The notes: generated by a model from the sequence alone, not told the origin. A stretch of DNA of 64,000 nucleotides from Fasciolopsis buskii (GCA_008360955.1 LUCM01010395.1:218644-282643); one strand, 5' to 3'; numbered from the stretch's first letter, positions 44,950 to 57,539 are shown. Numbers and translations: made by a program.

Positions 44950-45390
44950 ACAAATTATGGATTGCGTGCCGCAAGCACGGTTCTGTCACGCTCTTGGGGA
45001 ATCGAGGTCGCCGCCCCCAATCGCCCCTGCGAGATTGGGATTTGTCTTTTACGTGATTTTTTGTCTAATTTGTTTTGTTGTCTAGGGTTTGATTGTGGGG
45101 ACGTGGCGTGTGGACAAGGGAGTTGAAGCGCAAACCACAAATATTTGATTTTTGAGAACAAAGTTGGAGGTAACTGTGAAGTTACGGTATTGCGACAGCT
45201 TTCCGCTCCAGTGCTCAAGAGCGACACTTTGGCCGAACCTGGATTGTTGGACTTTTGACTGTATACAAGGTCCGGAAAGCTTGCGTCCACATTCACGGTA
45301 TGGTGGCTGGCTGTGCGTTAGTCTGCTGCTAGATTGGTTGAAACCACTGCGTATTAAGCGTGGACTCGATGTGTCTCCACGTGCCTAAAA
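44950..45390. other. Unresolved stretch
   Basis: Open on both strands (44955-45296 minus, 45152-45388 plus) but neither frame shows a domain or good splice sites. No call made. Confidence 0.25.
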
Positions 45391-45394
45391 CCAT

Positions 45395-45535
45395 GCCGGG
45401 TGCGGGGGCTCACGGATGCGTTCAGACAAGCGCCTGTCGTGCCGGCCGATGTACATTGTTCCGCCAGGAACTGTGAAATGGATAAGTGTGTAATTACAAA
45501 ACGCGGCTGCAGAGATCAGGAGACTTTTTTCTTTC
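45395..45535 (-). mobile_element. Penelope GIY-YIG nuclease fragment
   Basis: Minus strand near 45455-45410 reads MYIGRHDRRLSERIREPPHP, the YIGRT-R-L-RI-EH motif of the Penelope nuclease, with the preceding strand decayed (CSRV then a stop). Short fossil. Confidence 0.6.
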
Positions 45536-45539
45536 AACC

Positions 45540-46640
45540 ATAATGACACTGACGGGACGGTTGATGTTTGAATCAGGATGAAGAAGCCTTGGCCTGCGTA
45601 GAATGTCTTATTGATAGCGTTAGTCAGTCTTTCGTCGGTGCTATCTCTGCTAGCATGTCACCTTTGAATGCAGAGAAAAGTTATACTGAACTTTCTCTCC
45701 ACCGTTGCGCCTTCTAGGAACTTCCTGTTCTGTTCGACTCCAAACCATCTTGTCCTAAGTTAATCTAATTGGTGAACACGGCATTGTTTCAGCGATGAAC
45801 TACTCGGTCTTGAGCGTATCTGCAGTTCAGCGTTCAAGCGGTGTTATCTTCTATGTATATGTTCTTCTGCTCGGTCCGTGAGCAATCTCAGACGAATCTA
45901 CCCCTGTAATCTCTTATTCACATTCTAGGATGAGCTACAAATCTGTGGAGCTTTGGTGTATGTCCAATATCCATGTTGGTCCTTCCCTGGTGTTTAACGA
46001 TTCAGCCGATTGAGCCGTCTTTCTCGACGACTTAGTCGGATATATGCTTAAGAGTGCGTTATATTTCATTGTACAGTCCATCTCTGTTGTTGAATTTCAT
46101 CATTTGCGTTGAGTCAGTGTGGAACATTTCAGTTGTTTGGTTTTTCATCGGAGAGGATTGAGTCTAGCACAGATGTTCATCCCACCATAACGCTTGTATA
46201 AGTAGAGCCGATTGGTATCTTGACGAATTTCGTGAGTGAACGTTCCTAGCGTTCCAGCTTTGGCATTGGATAAATGATCAAGCTTAGTAGCGGGACTGCG
46301 AGTTGTCTGGGGAGTTCCGTATCGCTACGTGCCGGTCCTTTTAGACGGTAGATTTGATATAATTGAATTTAAAATTGACGTTGTAGGTACAAATAAGAAC
46401 ACATAGTTGTCTTCAAGTCTGCAGTATTGGCGGTGGAAGAACTGGGGGTTGGGGTTTTCGTCGTGGAAGCACATTTGTTCTGGTATGGGTTTGGAGTGGT
46501 GTCACAGGTAGGTTATTTCTTGGATTGTCGTTGTGATCGGAATTAACACCACAAATCCCTTCACCACCCATATTTGTATATGACTACTCGAATCCTTCCT
46601 ATAGTGAAAATATTTTGTCAAGATATATTTATATATATAG
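45540..46640. other. Non-coding stretch, nothing recognised
   Basis: No exon-like frame with splice sites and no named repeat. Confidence 0.3.
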
Positions 46641-46647
46641 TGCTGTA

Positions 46648-46735
46648 ATGGCATGAGTACGAATCACTGAAAACGAGCTTGTTGGCCAACTGTTGTTTTC
46701 TTAATGTGCTCAGTGGTAATTTTTCAAAGATTAAC
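46648..46735 (+). repeat. Solo fragment of the 35.4-kb inverted-repeat family
   Basis: GGCATGAGTACGAATCACTG followed by AAAACGAGCTTGT matches 35515-35553 with one substitution; similarity then fades through TGTTGTTTTCT and CAGTGG. Confidence 0.55.
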
Positions 46736-46783
46736 AAATGTTAGAACAACTTGAAGTTTTTCGTTTAATCAGTGCACAATTAC

Positions 46784-47147
46784 CCCGATTGCGTGATCCA
46801 TTGGTAAGAACTGGCTTATCGAGTAAAGTTGCTTTTTCAAACGCTCCGATCGATATTGATTCCTTGTCAGAACCAAAGAATTTAGGATGTTTAATTATAC
46901 TCAGGTTTGGAAGTTCAGCACATCTAAACTTAGGGTTTTCCACTTTCATTTTATCGGACCTATTAAAGACACAAATTTCCAAAAGTAGATGGCTATTAAT
47001 TGTGAGCAGCTTACTAGGGAAAACAATTGGCGGTAGGATTTTCATCGAAGAATTTGAGGTTGAATTTCTACCGATGTCAACCAGGTGAGCGTCATCCTTA
47101 CCTATAGGATATTCACCAACTACCGATGGTGTCCATCCCACCGAATA
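46784..47147 (-). CDS. Unassigned exon-like open frame
   Basis: The minus strand stays open for about 160 codons. One possible exon runs from CATTTAAAG to G|GTAATT, 364 nt, phase 0 to 1, which are the phases of a B exon. It contains LLTINSHLLLEICVFNRSD and several Asn-X-Ser/Thr sites (NSTSNSS) but lacks the WW opening and the CGLE end, so homology is not shown. A hydrophobic stretch (AFALLVTFSLIGHL) lies just upstream without a usable ATG. The opposite strand is also open for 116 codons. Uncertain. Confidence 0.25.
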
Positions 47148-47149
47148 CT

Positions 47150-48440
47150 TTAAATGTCCTATTAGTGAGAAGGTAACAAGCAATGCGAAGGCGGTGACAT
47201 GCACGTTTATTGCTGCAATTCAAAGCGCCAAAACACGGTCGTTTTAACAATCCGTCTCCCAGTCGGCTCCAACCCAAGTCCTGTTTTGGCGAAAGCTGAA
47301 AATTCTTCCTGTACACTAGTCACGCATTTGTAATCGACAAATGTATAGTTTGTTCTGACTTGAAAAAGTAGAACAAAATAAAAAATGGAATGTCATGTTT
47401 TTTAGCAGGAGTGCTGCTTTCTTACTAACGTTTACTGTTCGAGATCTTTTTCCTAGCTTAGGTCGCTTTTGCGAGTTTATCATTTCGCCATGTGGGATCA
47501 AGGGACAATTTGTTCTGATTTCTAAGAACGAAGTAATTGTTGCGTTTAGTCGTACAAGCGGTTCCATCCAACTAAGCCTATGAGGGAGTAGCTTAGCCTT
47601 GCTCAGATATGACCCCTGATTTTCAGAGTTTCCTTCGGCTTATAACCCACGAAGCCACACGAGGTTTTACAATGCATTTCATTTTGTATACAACTATCCG
47701 CATGAATATAGATAAGTATACACCTACACATTGTAAACATGGTAAAAAAACAAAATACGAAAAGATCACTTAGAAGTAGGAAAATTAATTTAAAAGAATT
47801 CTAAGTACTTTTGAGTGTTGTTACTGCAGCTATTCTGATCATTTCTTGTCCGTTTCTATGTTGGTTTCACAAAATACACAATTTTTCTCTGATCACAGCA
47901 ACCCTAAAATGACTTTGATTCCTAATCTTGTTTTTGAATGACAATTCACACGCTTGAGACAGCAACCACAAAAACGAAAGTCTTAACATTTGGCAAATTA
48001 GCCTCTTCCCAACCTGTTACAATTTGTGACCCGGCCATTAATTTGATTATTCCGGCTCTATCCAACACTTGCAAAAGAGCACAGAAAGATGAGCGGGGAG
48101 CAGGCGTATGAAAAATCGTGTCACCAGTCAACACACGAGGAAGCACCTCGTTGCTGCCCAACTAAAGTTTCCATCAGTCTCAATCGACCCTATGGAAGCG
48201 TTGGTCTTCGATCACAGGGAGCCGCCTAACAACCACAACGCAGAAGAACCTGGACGCACAGCCGTGAAGAACACTAAGAAAACTGTCATTGTAGACTGTT
48301 TCTTCGAAGGAAAAGACGAATGTCATTACAGCGTCACTTATGTTGCACGATCAGAAAACTGCCCAGGTCATCAACATTCGTGATTAACCTACTCGCAAGC
48401 ATGTACACCAGTAGTAATTTAGCTACCGAGGACTAAGAGA
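47150..48440. other. Unresolved stretch
   Basis: Exon-like minus-strand frames at 47316-47567 and 47946-48161 and a plus-strand frame at 48108-48383 have no supporting homology. Confidence 0.25.
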
Positions 48441-48459
48441 GACCTAATTCAAATCCCAA

Positions 48460-48640
48460 GTGATCCAACTGGTGTTGGGTGTTTCATGAATTGTCGCTCA
48501 ACAAGGTGATATCTTCGGAATATACGGCAGCCTTGCCGAACTACACTGGGCATGGCGAAGGTCAGAGAAACTTGGCTTGAATCCCTTGCCCAAACCGCCA
48601 TTTGGCCGTAAAACCACTGGAGAGTCGGCACCTAATTCTC
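48460..48640 (-). mobile_element. Non-LTR reverse transcriptase fragment
   Basis: The minus strand reads VPTLQWFYGQMAVWARDSSQ, then FAMPSVVRQGCRIFRRYHL. The VVRQGC core followed by the expected P-SP-LF region (decayed) is RT domain 4 of CR1/RTE-type elements. Single short frame, fossil. Confidence 0.6.
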
Positions 48641-48659
48641 AGACGCATTGGTCCTCATA

Positions 48660-51095
48660 AAACAGTGCTGCAGAATAGTCTTGTCGATCAATTCTTAAAT
48701 GTGGTGATATTTAGTCTTCGGGAAACGCAAAAGCCATCTAGCAACTTTTAGAAGGCAAAAATTTGGTTGAAACATCGAAGACCGGAACGAAATGCAACCT
48801 GCTCCTCTGGAATTTGGCTGTTATGCGTGTTGTTCTACATATAAAAATGATAGAAGCTCACACCCTCGACGTGACTGTTATGAGGTTAACATTGTTGTAG
48901 TTAGCACATCACTACACAGGCGCTGAAGCTTGGGACATTCTGGAAGAAAACCTCAAATATTCTAGCAGATGATATTCCATCATATTAAATTAGAGCTGGA
49001 GAAGACATGTCAAAGTACAGCACTTTGTACCATCCAATGTCTTGGATTTTTCTGGGAATCTTCGGCATAGAAGAGGCATCACTTAAAAATATCTTAGAGC
49101 TTTTGCCGGAACAACCTCTGAGAAGATTGGCGTTAGAACCCAGACCACTTTTGCTTTGAAGTGGTCAGTTCATCTTACAGATAATCGCTACTGATTACAA
49201 ATCGGCGAACCGTCATCTTTATAATTTTTTTCTGATCATATACACTAAATTCTAAAAAGGCTACTCGAATGGGATGAATCCGTTTGTTGAAATTCCCCAT
49301 GTCAGTTAGAGGTCCCATCTCTGATCCACCTTGTGACCACCAGATCTCGCTGTTTCTCTCTAGGCTTACGCTCATTTGATGTCTCGCTAACAGTCGTCCA
49401 AGATGAACTGATGTGTGCCATGAATATAGAGGCCCAACAAAGCACCAGTTTGTCGCGACACGTCAGGTCAGACAAAGCTCCACTAAACCAACTGGAAGCA
49501 AATTATCGCCAATAATATATAGGTGACGATTGATGCTATCTGTTGGCTTTAAACTATTTCAAAGCATGAGGGTCACGTCGTAGTTTACCCACCGCTGGAC
49601 CGCGTGTTTTGAACGCCCACAGAAAAACATGAGCAACTCATTGCAATGCAGTGGTCGGCCGGAGTAGATGGAAACCTTGTGAGCGTCCCTTTATTAATCG
49701 GTGACTGACCTACTCCAAAGTTGTTGCGAGGAGGGAGAACAGTGCGCAACCGATAGAGAATTAGATTGTCCGACGAGAAACAGATGATGATGTGAACACA
49801 GGACTAATGGCGGTTCCTCATTGACCAAAATGTGTCTGCTTAATATGCCCCTTTGGAAGACAGCCCAGTAGGGAGCGGGGCACAAATTGAACGACAGACC
49901 TGAAGTCTTGAATAAGGGCATTGAATACTGTACACTGACGACTAATGATTCTAGTGTAGGAGCTAAGCATGACAGTCTGCCTGTGTGCATGTGCGTGCGC
50001 ACTTTGATTTGGGTTTGTATCAAGGGACGTCGACCGTACTAACAATTGCCAGCTCACGTGTGCAAACTTGTTGTTCTGTTCAGAGACACTGCCGCCAGTA
50101 CGTCGGACTGAAGTTTCCGTTGAAAATTTGGATGAAGAATGGAGAAATAAAGAAAAATGGTTGATTAGACGAGAAATTGTGTACGACGTGAATGGGCGTG
50201 CGTTTGTATATGGAGTGTGGATTGTAGAAGAAACGCGAACTAACGATTAAAGCGCTATAGCAATTTGTTGCTCCATGGGCTATTTTCCAGCTCACTCGCC
50301 CGACTCAGATTGAGTTTGTGTTCTTCAAAGCGACCTTTTGGTTTTTTCGGCGCCGTAGTTAGTATAACATCCAGCAGAGTCGTTCCAGATGATCCGGTGC
50401 CCATTTGAGCGGTTTATAAGCCTTTTCCGGGAAACATTCCGGCTAGTAAAACACGCAGGTGACTTCATTTTTATTTTAGTGGCAGGCCACGTTACAGTGT
50501 CACAAGGTAACTGACAGTATTTTCTCGGTGGAATGGTTGGTAATGAAAATGCAACACGTTTTCATCGTGGCCACTGGTTGTCCTCCGCGGCTGATTCAGT
50601 ATGCCGAGATTCATTATGTCCACGACTGCATTGGTTTCAGCAAACGTTTCCCCATGCGCAAGCCAGGGGCGTGCCAGATGGCATTGCAGATCAACCGCGG
50701 TTCCCGGGTAAGATTACCATGTGAAAATTTGTCAACTGATGTCACGTCATGGAATACCAAAAGCCTAGGTGCCGATTTGATGAAAATTATTTTCTCCGTG
50801 TCTCCTATGCACTGAAACAACCTCTGTCCAGAGATAGCAGATTAATCTTGCCAAATCGCTTGCTTTTCTAGTGGTTCCTATAAGAACAGCAAGTTTTACA
50901 GGATTGTTAGTATTTGGGTGTTCTCTAACCGTTATTATCACCAGTTATTCAACTTAATGCGAGCCATTGCCAAACTGGTGAGTTTAACGTAGTGGAAGCA
51001 AAAAATGTGGAGTGATTCGAATCGAATCCGTGGGTTTAAACTGACAACAGTGTACAAACCAACTCCAGATAGATCCATCTGCATATGGGAAATTA
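48660..51095. other. Mostly non-coding; weak exon-like pieces
   Basis: Near 49355-49190 the minus strand reads EIWWSQGGSEM, reminiscent of the WW...E opening of B exons, and ends at a good CT|GTAAGA donor, but in the wrong phase and without CGLE. It is best seen as a possible decayed B exon. Confidence 0.25.
50081..50250 (+). CDS. Possible plus-strand terminal exon
   Basis: GTTGTTCTGTTCAG is a good acceptor. It is followed by an open frame reading TLPPVRRTEVSVENLDEEWR, then EKWLIRREIVYDVNGRAFVY and GVWIVEETRTND before TAA. The composition is protein-like and the minus strand has no exon here, but no upstream exon or family was found. Confidence 0.3.
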
Positions 51096-51101
51096 ACTTA
51101 C

Positions 51102-51311
51102 AGCATTTTGGGGAACATAAGCCGAAGAGTTCCACGCATCATGTACATCTAAATGGAAATGCACTCGAGATCCTTGTTCCAGTGTTCCCATGGGTTCTAG
51201 CACGACATTTCTGTTCCCAGTCAATATTACACTTTTGAGTTTGAACGAAACCGGTTCGACCGTGATGGTTGTATGCCATCGAAGCACATTTCTGCCGGAA
51301 TTCAAAGTGAC
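51102..51311 (-). CDS. C exon upstream of the gap
   Basis: 210 nt between TACTCATTCAG and GTAAGT, phase 0 to 0. It reads VTLNSGRNVLRWHTTITVEP, SFKLKSVILTGNRNVVLEP, and ends RVHFHLDVHDAWNSSAYVPQ then NA. Phases, lack of cysteine and the QNA/RNA ending match the C exon at 38.5 kb. It would belong to an earlier cassette of the same gene, whose B and A exons I could not find between 51 and 45 kb. Confidence 0.58.
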
Positions 51312-51319
51312 CTGAATGA

Positions 51320-53300
51320 GTAGTGCAGGCGCGGAGGAAATAAATTCAGTGTAATCTTCGGGAGGAGTAGTTGAGATCAGAGAAGGAGCCCAAGCAAATT
51401 TAGTAGATTTGTAGCCTCAACATGAAAGTAAGGTACCTGACCACGACCAACCGCTAATTCCCATCCAATCTGAGATTTATTCTCACCATAGATCAAAAAC
51501 TCGGTTTTGCTCTTTGGTATCAATCGATGAGAGGCTAACCAAACTCATCGCTTGATTAAAGTCGCCTTTCTGTGGTACCGTCAATCAGCGTTAATGTCGA
51601 CGGAAGATCTGACGGAAACGCCGAAGTCAGGTCATTAATCAGGAAGGTTTAGAATTGAAACTCCACTTATGCACTACGCATCTGAAAGTGGGGGCCACGC
51701 GTAAGAGTCAAACCGACGACCTTCCTTTTGCCGGGTTAATGCTATTCCTGTGATCTAACGTGGACACCATTCGCAAGCGTAAATTGCATAAGTGAATATC
51801 AAGGGTTGCGCGAACCGCTATTCTAATGGCACACGGCGTTCAACCGGATTTTAACCACCGGATAGACCACGTCGGTTTCGGTATGCTTAATGGAGAAGCG
51901 GATTTTCTCTATGACTTTCAACGTATTTAAAATTGCCGTGTATAAATTCTGGCTTCCTATGCCCCCTCAAAGAAAAATACAACTGCAAAGTGGCTTGTAT
52001 TTCTCCCAAGTGTGTGCGTACCTGAGCCTCTGTAATATTATTTGTTCAGTGACTTGCCGAATTACCTCCTACAGTAGTCCATTTACCTTGACGTTTTTCA
52101 ACCTAGTATGGCCTACATCAGTCTAATTTGAAACCAGAAGACACAAGCTGACCGCTTTACTTGTGCCACTCAATATTTATTCTCCTTAACTTGCGTCACC
52201 GTTGTTATGCAGTTGCTACTCCAAGCTTTGTGACGGTGGATAGTCAATGAACTAACATGGTCTGTTTTCGGCTACGCCATTGGAGAGTGATTGTCATTTT
52301 CCAAAGAACATAAGCCTGACCTTGTGATCTATCGATAGCTGCCTTCCCGAGTCCGATTCATGCTCGCTGGTTTACTGGAAACCAATGAAACAACTAGACG
52401 AGGCTCTGTTCAGGCGAGCATGTAATCCCCTGGCGAGACACAGCTTTTTCAGAGTTTATCTCAAATGAACAGTTTCCGTTCACCTTGAAGTTTGACTTTG
52501 TCTAAGTAAATTTGCATTTCCCGAAGATACCTCGTCTGCTGCAGTTAATAAAACTAATCAAGTGACAAATATCCATCATCAACTCATCGGGAATGTTCAC
52601 AGTCGTCAGCTATGGCCGGGAAACTGTGTCGAAGCATAGTTGAATTAACCAGTAGCGTTTACCAACCGCACTGATTCGTGTAGCCTGGCACCTCTCACGA
52701 AACTCTCATAGCAGTTTACAGGCCTAAATTTTTTGAATTTGAAAAGTGCTTTCCTCTAGAAACACATGCCTTTACAATACCAAAGCGAAATGTCAGCAGG
52801 CACTGATCACAATAAAAGCGTGCTTTTTCACGGAACACATTTGCTCTAAATCTACCAGGGATGAAACAATATAATGCGTGCACTCTTGTCCGTATCCAGG
52901 CCGTCCCGTTAACGTAGCCAATTCTAGAGTTCACTCAGGAGCTTTGACTAATGAAAAGCAACTGAAGTTATCGCTGTCACCACCGGCGGTTTAAATCCAT
53001 CATTATCTGGCTTTTTGCAAGTCTTCAAAGCCAATAGCAGAGCTATTGAAGTTATTCTCGAAGTCATTCAGTTATAACTGCTAGATGCATATTAGTTTCC
53101 TTAGGCATCAGGGTTACCATTTATTCCACCGATAGGCTCTTCAGACTTACTTGTTTTTGGACACTGGAGTGCTAGAGCGTTATATTCTAATTACGAAAGC
53201 GGTATAGTGACAGAACTCAGGTCCTTGATTCAAACCGGTGGTAGTGTTCTATGATGAACAATTCCAAAATGCTCCTGATGGTCTTGTAAACAGTGGCAAG
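51320..53300. other. Intron or intergenic, nothing recognised
   Basis: Frames at 51890-52126 (plus) and 52716-52934 (minus) have no domains. No repeat family recognised. Confidence 0.3.
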
Positions 53301-53309
53301 GAATATCAG

Positions 53310-53835
53310 GACCAAATGATGCAACTAGTGTATCGAACACCTGATGCGCCATGTATTGGTTTTAGTTGTGGATGATATAATAATAATAATAGCGTCGTTG
53401 ATAAATGTAATGCACCAATGTTTCGACTACCGTGGGTAGTCTTTCTCAAGGCAAATTTTACAATCAAATGACTGAGGGAACGTTCACATGCCAACTGGCG
53501 TTCAGATGTCTGTGTTTGTGAACAATTGTACTTTGAACTGTGGGCCGGGTGAGAGAATAGTTGTCCCTCACGTCATGCGTCTCCGTGTTGGTGGGGTCAA
53601 CTAGCTTGGGGACCTTTTTCAAAGATGTTATGGCTGTCCATATCTCCGTCGTTCCGCTTGATGCATGTGGAGTAAGTGCTTATCGCCAGAGCCTCGGCAT
53701 GTGAAAGTTCCCTCAGTCGTTTGATTGTAAAACTTGCCTTGAGAAAGCCTACCCACGGTAGTCGAAACGTTGGCGCATTACATCTTCCAATAACCCTGTT
53801 AGCAACATTATATCACTCACAATCAGTGGCAAGGA
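53310..53835. repeat. Foldback repeat, copy 2
   Basis: The left arm, about 53330-53495 (TGATGCGCCATGTATTGGTT to GAACGTTCACATGCC), is the reverse complement of the right arm, about 53690-53830 (GGCATGTGAAAGTTCCCTCA to ATTATATCACTCACAA). The centre 53500-53620 matches the centre of copy 1 at 2.8-2.9 kb in reverse. Each arm carries the hairpin-plus-GAAACGTTGGCG motif. Confidence 0.75.
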
Positions 53836-53839
53836 ATGT

Positions 53840-56650
53840 TTACCAGGTGGTAGAGCTAGTGCGCTAGGTTGCACTTACGATGAAGTTAACCGAGACGCAT
53901 TAAAAGTTGAAGTCAGTTAGAACGACATAAATTACTTACACAAAAACAGTGTTAATCCACTGTGCAACGTCGTCAAAACTGTCAGCAAGTTGTCTACGTT
54001 TTGATCATAATGGACTGCGAGGTTGTGAAAATAGTCATGAGAAAAGCCATTCATGAGCACGGAAATTTCAGCAACTATTTAGAGCTTTCTATTTTGATCA
54101 TAACATATCAGATGATGCTCCAGTTATTCAATTTACTAGAAACCACCCACGGTTCTGATATATCCAGACATTTTTTCCTGTAATATGAAGAAAAATACCC
54201 AACTATAACGGAGAGCAAATCCTTTATCATTGATTCCTATACCGGAAATCTTGGTGACAATGAGCCACTTGCGTACTTGGAAAGGTGCATTTTTTGGGGC
54301 AGTGGTTAAATTCCTTCCATGATTTTCCAAATCTTATATCACATTTCCTAGCTTGGACACATGTGAAATTGCAGTGACATCGATCCTATTTTCAAAAGTA
54401 GGATTTACATGGTCATAGTATGCTCCGTAATACCGTATGGATATCATGTGTCTGTTTTTCGGCATCCAATCTAGTTGATCGTGTTCAGTCAACCGGTGAT
54501 TAGTCGCACCACCATGTCGGCGACCTCGCGTTACTAATGGCAAAGTTCAACATCGTTTTTTAGTAATCCACTCCCATCGATGGCTATGCGGCTTGGATAC
54601 ATTCTACACTTGCTGTCTCAACATTCATCTAAGCAGCCGCTTTGTGCGCACGTTGAACGGGACTGGAAGTGGCCTTGTGGTGAACAGTCAATGACCCGGA
54701 ACGGCACTTCAAAAGTCTTAACGTACGTCTTAAAGGCAGTGGGTTTTTTGGTTACTAGGCTGGAGAAAATCTGAAAAATAAACTGTATCTTGGAGGATCT
54801 GACGGACATGTCAGGATATCGGAATCAGTGCCTCCAAAGTGTTGTGATTCGCTTTTGAGGAATCAAACAAGCATTCGTGTTGGAATTCGTATTCCAAGAG
54901 CTTGCGCCTTTTTCCATCTTTTGTCTATGTACACTGCTCTGATGTTACGATTAGTCTTGCATGATGCTTTGCATTGGTGCATTTAAATATGTACATATAT
55001 ATTAATTAGACTGGTGAAAGCATATGCATAATGTTTATATTATGTACATATATGTATAAATCGAAACCAGTTTGTTGTTCCTCCTTGACTAAGGATAGTT
55101 TATTCTTGTTTCAGGTATTGAAAACCGTAGTACATGACTAGGAAGATATGATGGCGTGTTTAGAATCAGTTTAAGGCGCATGAATACGACTGGGTTCGCT
55201 GTCATGGCCGTTCATTAGTCACATGTACCAGATACTCTCTTGTTGATTCATATGCAGCTCTTATTTTTAAAGAGAAAGCTGGATGGGAAGAGAGTAGGGA
55301 GAAATTTCCCGGTGTTATCCGGAATTTCAGCTTGACACCACGTCTGCTGATAAAGCTTGATTGCTGGCCAATGCACATCTACGTACGATATATTGCGTGG
55401 CTCCCCGATCACTTAGTTTCTTTTGCATTTGCGAGGGAAACCACTGCTTTCAGATGAGAACAATGACGGGTTAAGGAAGCGTCTGGTTCGTCATTCCAAC
55501 AGGCAGTTTTAAGTAATAACTCTGAACAAATTCCATCTGTGGCGTCAATCAATAATCTGGTGCTACCCATAAGTTAAATGCAATTTGGAATTTTTCGTAC
55601 GCAGTCTATTAAGAAAAGACGATAAACTTTCGATGTCTGTCAAGTTCATCTCTAGGCACGTTAAGTGACCTTTTTCACAGACTACTCTCTGGTCTGTTTC
55701 GGGTCCATATGAATAGTTTATAAATGTTTCTAATTGTTTTGATCCTCTGATGAAGCAAACGGATGTTTTCAAAGTGGAACTAAATCCTATTCTTCTACCG
55801 GTCCGTCTATCTTTTCACTGTTTACTGTGTGCTTGAGAAAAGAATGCGAGTATCGAAAGTGTGCACGGAAATGGACTTCAGGGATTTGATTTTCACTTTT
55901 CCGGGATCTGCTGGAAGCTTTGCTTAAGTGGTGTGGCACCACTCAGTTTCTCCAACTAGCAGTGTTTCACTAATTTGTTTTGTCTAGCCGAGAAGTTGTC
56001 GGAATGAACAAAATGGAACAAAGGGGGAACTGATAACAAAACAGTATTTTAAATTCGCGAGTGTTTTCGAGGGTAGTAGGGAGTACGTGAATAGTTTATG
56101 TGATGTCCCCAGTACCCCGCCTAATAGACTTCGTTTACGCCGATTACTAAATCAGACATGGTCTATTTTGGCCACTCAATGCCATAGTAGTGCTTTGTTG
56201 TCATTTCGTGGACTGGCAACAGTTGCAATTTTTCACAAACTATTCATTGTGGAATTCTGTCGGGATCACACGTGATGTCTGGACAATCACCACGATGCAG
56301 GCAAAAAGTCATTTTCGATTGTCTCTATCACACCTGATCTGTCAAGACCCAATATATTCCTATCCCAAAGAGATTACAGGATATTCTTCTTTTCAGGCAA
56401 TGGCGGTGGCTGAATGGAATGGTACTCAGTAGAAATTGAGGACATAGCCAACGACTATATTGTCTTAGATGGTAGATTCGTTGTCATTATTCCAAAACAC
56501 ATCCACTGGTTACCCCAATCAATGCGAACCATTTTGCCGCAGTCAATCTCACAGTGATTTACTCAGCGAAAGTACTGAAAAATTTGCCTGAGCAGTTTTC
56601 ATTAGGAACTTCATACTTTTGTAAGGATGCAATGAAACAAATCTTCTGAC
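53840..56650. other. Intron or intergenic, nothing firm
   Basis: AT-rich with TATGTACATATATA-type runs at 54990-55060. A minus-strand frame at 55563-55772 has no identifiable domain. Confidence 0.3.
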
Positions 56651-56654
56651 ATAC

Positions 56655-56792
56655 CTGCAATTCCAAAACATGCTTCCCTAGTTTGGTGACGACGTACTGA
56701 TCTGCAATCGAACCAGGGCTCACTGTCACTGGGTAAATCCATTTGGTCATCTTTGTAATTACAAATGAGTGATCCACGAACACCTCGTTGTC
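56655..56792 (-). CDS. Exon of the 5' part of the cassette gene (or a neighbour)
   Basis: 138 nt between TTTTGAAACAG and CAG|GTATGT, both strong sites, phase 0 to 0. It reads DNEVFVDHSFVITKMTKWIY, then PVTVSPGSIADQYVVTKLGK and HVLELQ. Beta-rich, no cysteine. Not homologous to A, B or C in an obvious way. Confidence 0.58.
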
Positions 56793-56908
56793 CTGTTTCA
56801 AAACAACGAAATAATGAATGAGTAGTGGAACAAGTGATTGATAAATCTAGTCTCAGCCTTCAGCACCTGTTTCAAACCTCACCATGATAAGTGTCGATTA
56901 AATCTTAC

Positions 56909-57135
56909 TGAACGATGCTGGTCACTGAGGACAATATCGATTGTTCTGACGAAATGGTAAATTTTTCGCTCACATGTCATTATTTTTCCTTCTGTCGCTT
57001 TGGTTAGTATGTATTTTTCTTGACATAAACTGACGACAAAGTAATGATACTGGTGCAGCAAACCGGGGAATAATGAGCGCAGAAACCGACAGCATGGGAC
57101 AGAAAACATACCAACAGCATGGTAATCAGTTACGT
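56909..57135 (-). CDS. Exon with two possible acceptors
   Basis: The donor TCA|GTAAGA gives phase 0. From the acceptor ATCTTCAG the exon is 227 nt (phase 1 to 0). From the nearer TTTGCTGCACCAG it is 141 nt (phase 0 to 0) and starts YHYFVVSLCQEKYI. The shared part ends HFVRTIDIVLSDQHRS. The longer form links without a frame break to the exon at 57.5 kb, so I give that one. The extra 28 codons (MFSVPCCRFLRSLFPG and neighbours) are hydrophobic and cysteine-bearing, unlike the rest of the gene. Confidence 0.5.
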
Positions 57136-57233
57136 CTGAAGATTTAGAAACAAGGGCATTTTACGGGACTATTGCTATATTTGTACTAAAACGTTCCAAT
57201 AGTAGAATTCCATTTAGCTAACTTATCATTCAC

Positions 57234-57531
57234 TTGCTTCATTTATGAGATAAAAGTGTACATGGCTTTCAGGTGTGTGACAGATTGGTGCCAAGTGACC
57301 AAATTTGCCGGCAGTTGAAGATTCCGAGCCGGAGACTTTTAGGTTGAGATGCTTCAAGACTATAACCATGAACAACGCCGGTTTGTACAAACCATTACAT
57401 GCAACGTTGCTCGGTGTCTTTAAAGAAGGGCAATAATTTGTCTTAATTAATTCTGTTTTGAACTTCATTGGCACGTGTTTGTGCATATAATCATGTATCA
57501 CCTCTTCCAACGAAATCAGCACGCTAAACTT
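57234..57531 (-). CDS. B-like exon, diverged
   Basis: 298 nt between CGGAACGACAG and GCAA|GTGAAT, phase 0 to 1 as in B exons. It opens KFSVLISLEEVIHDYMHKH, then TNYCPSLKTPSN, MVIVLKHLNLKVSGSES and ends CHTPESHVHFYLINEA. The last strand resembles GVVFVYHIAKL of the B exons, but the CGLE end is absent and there are three cysteines. Probably the second coding exon after the signal-peptide exon at 59.8 kb. Confidence 0.45.
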
Positions 57532-57539
57532 CTGTCGTT

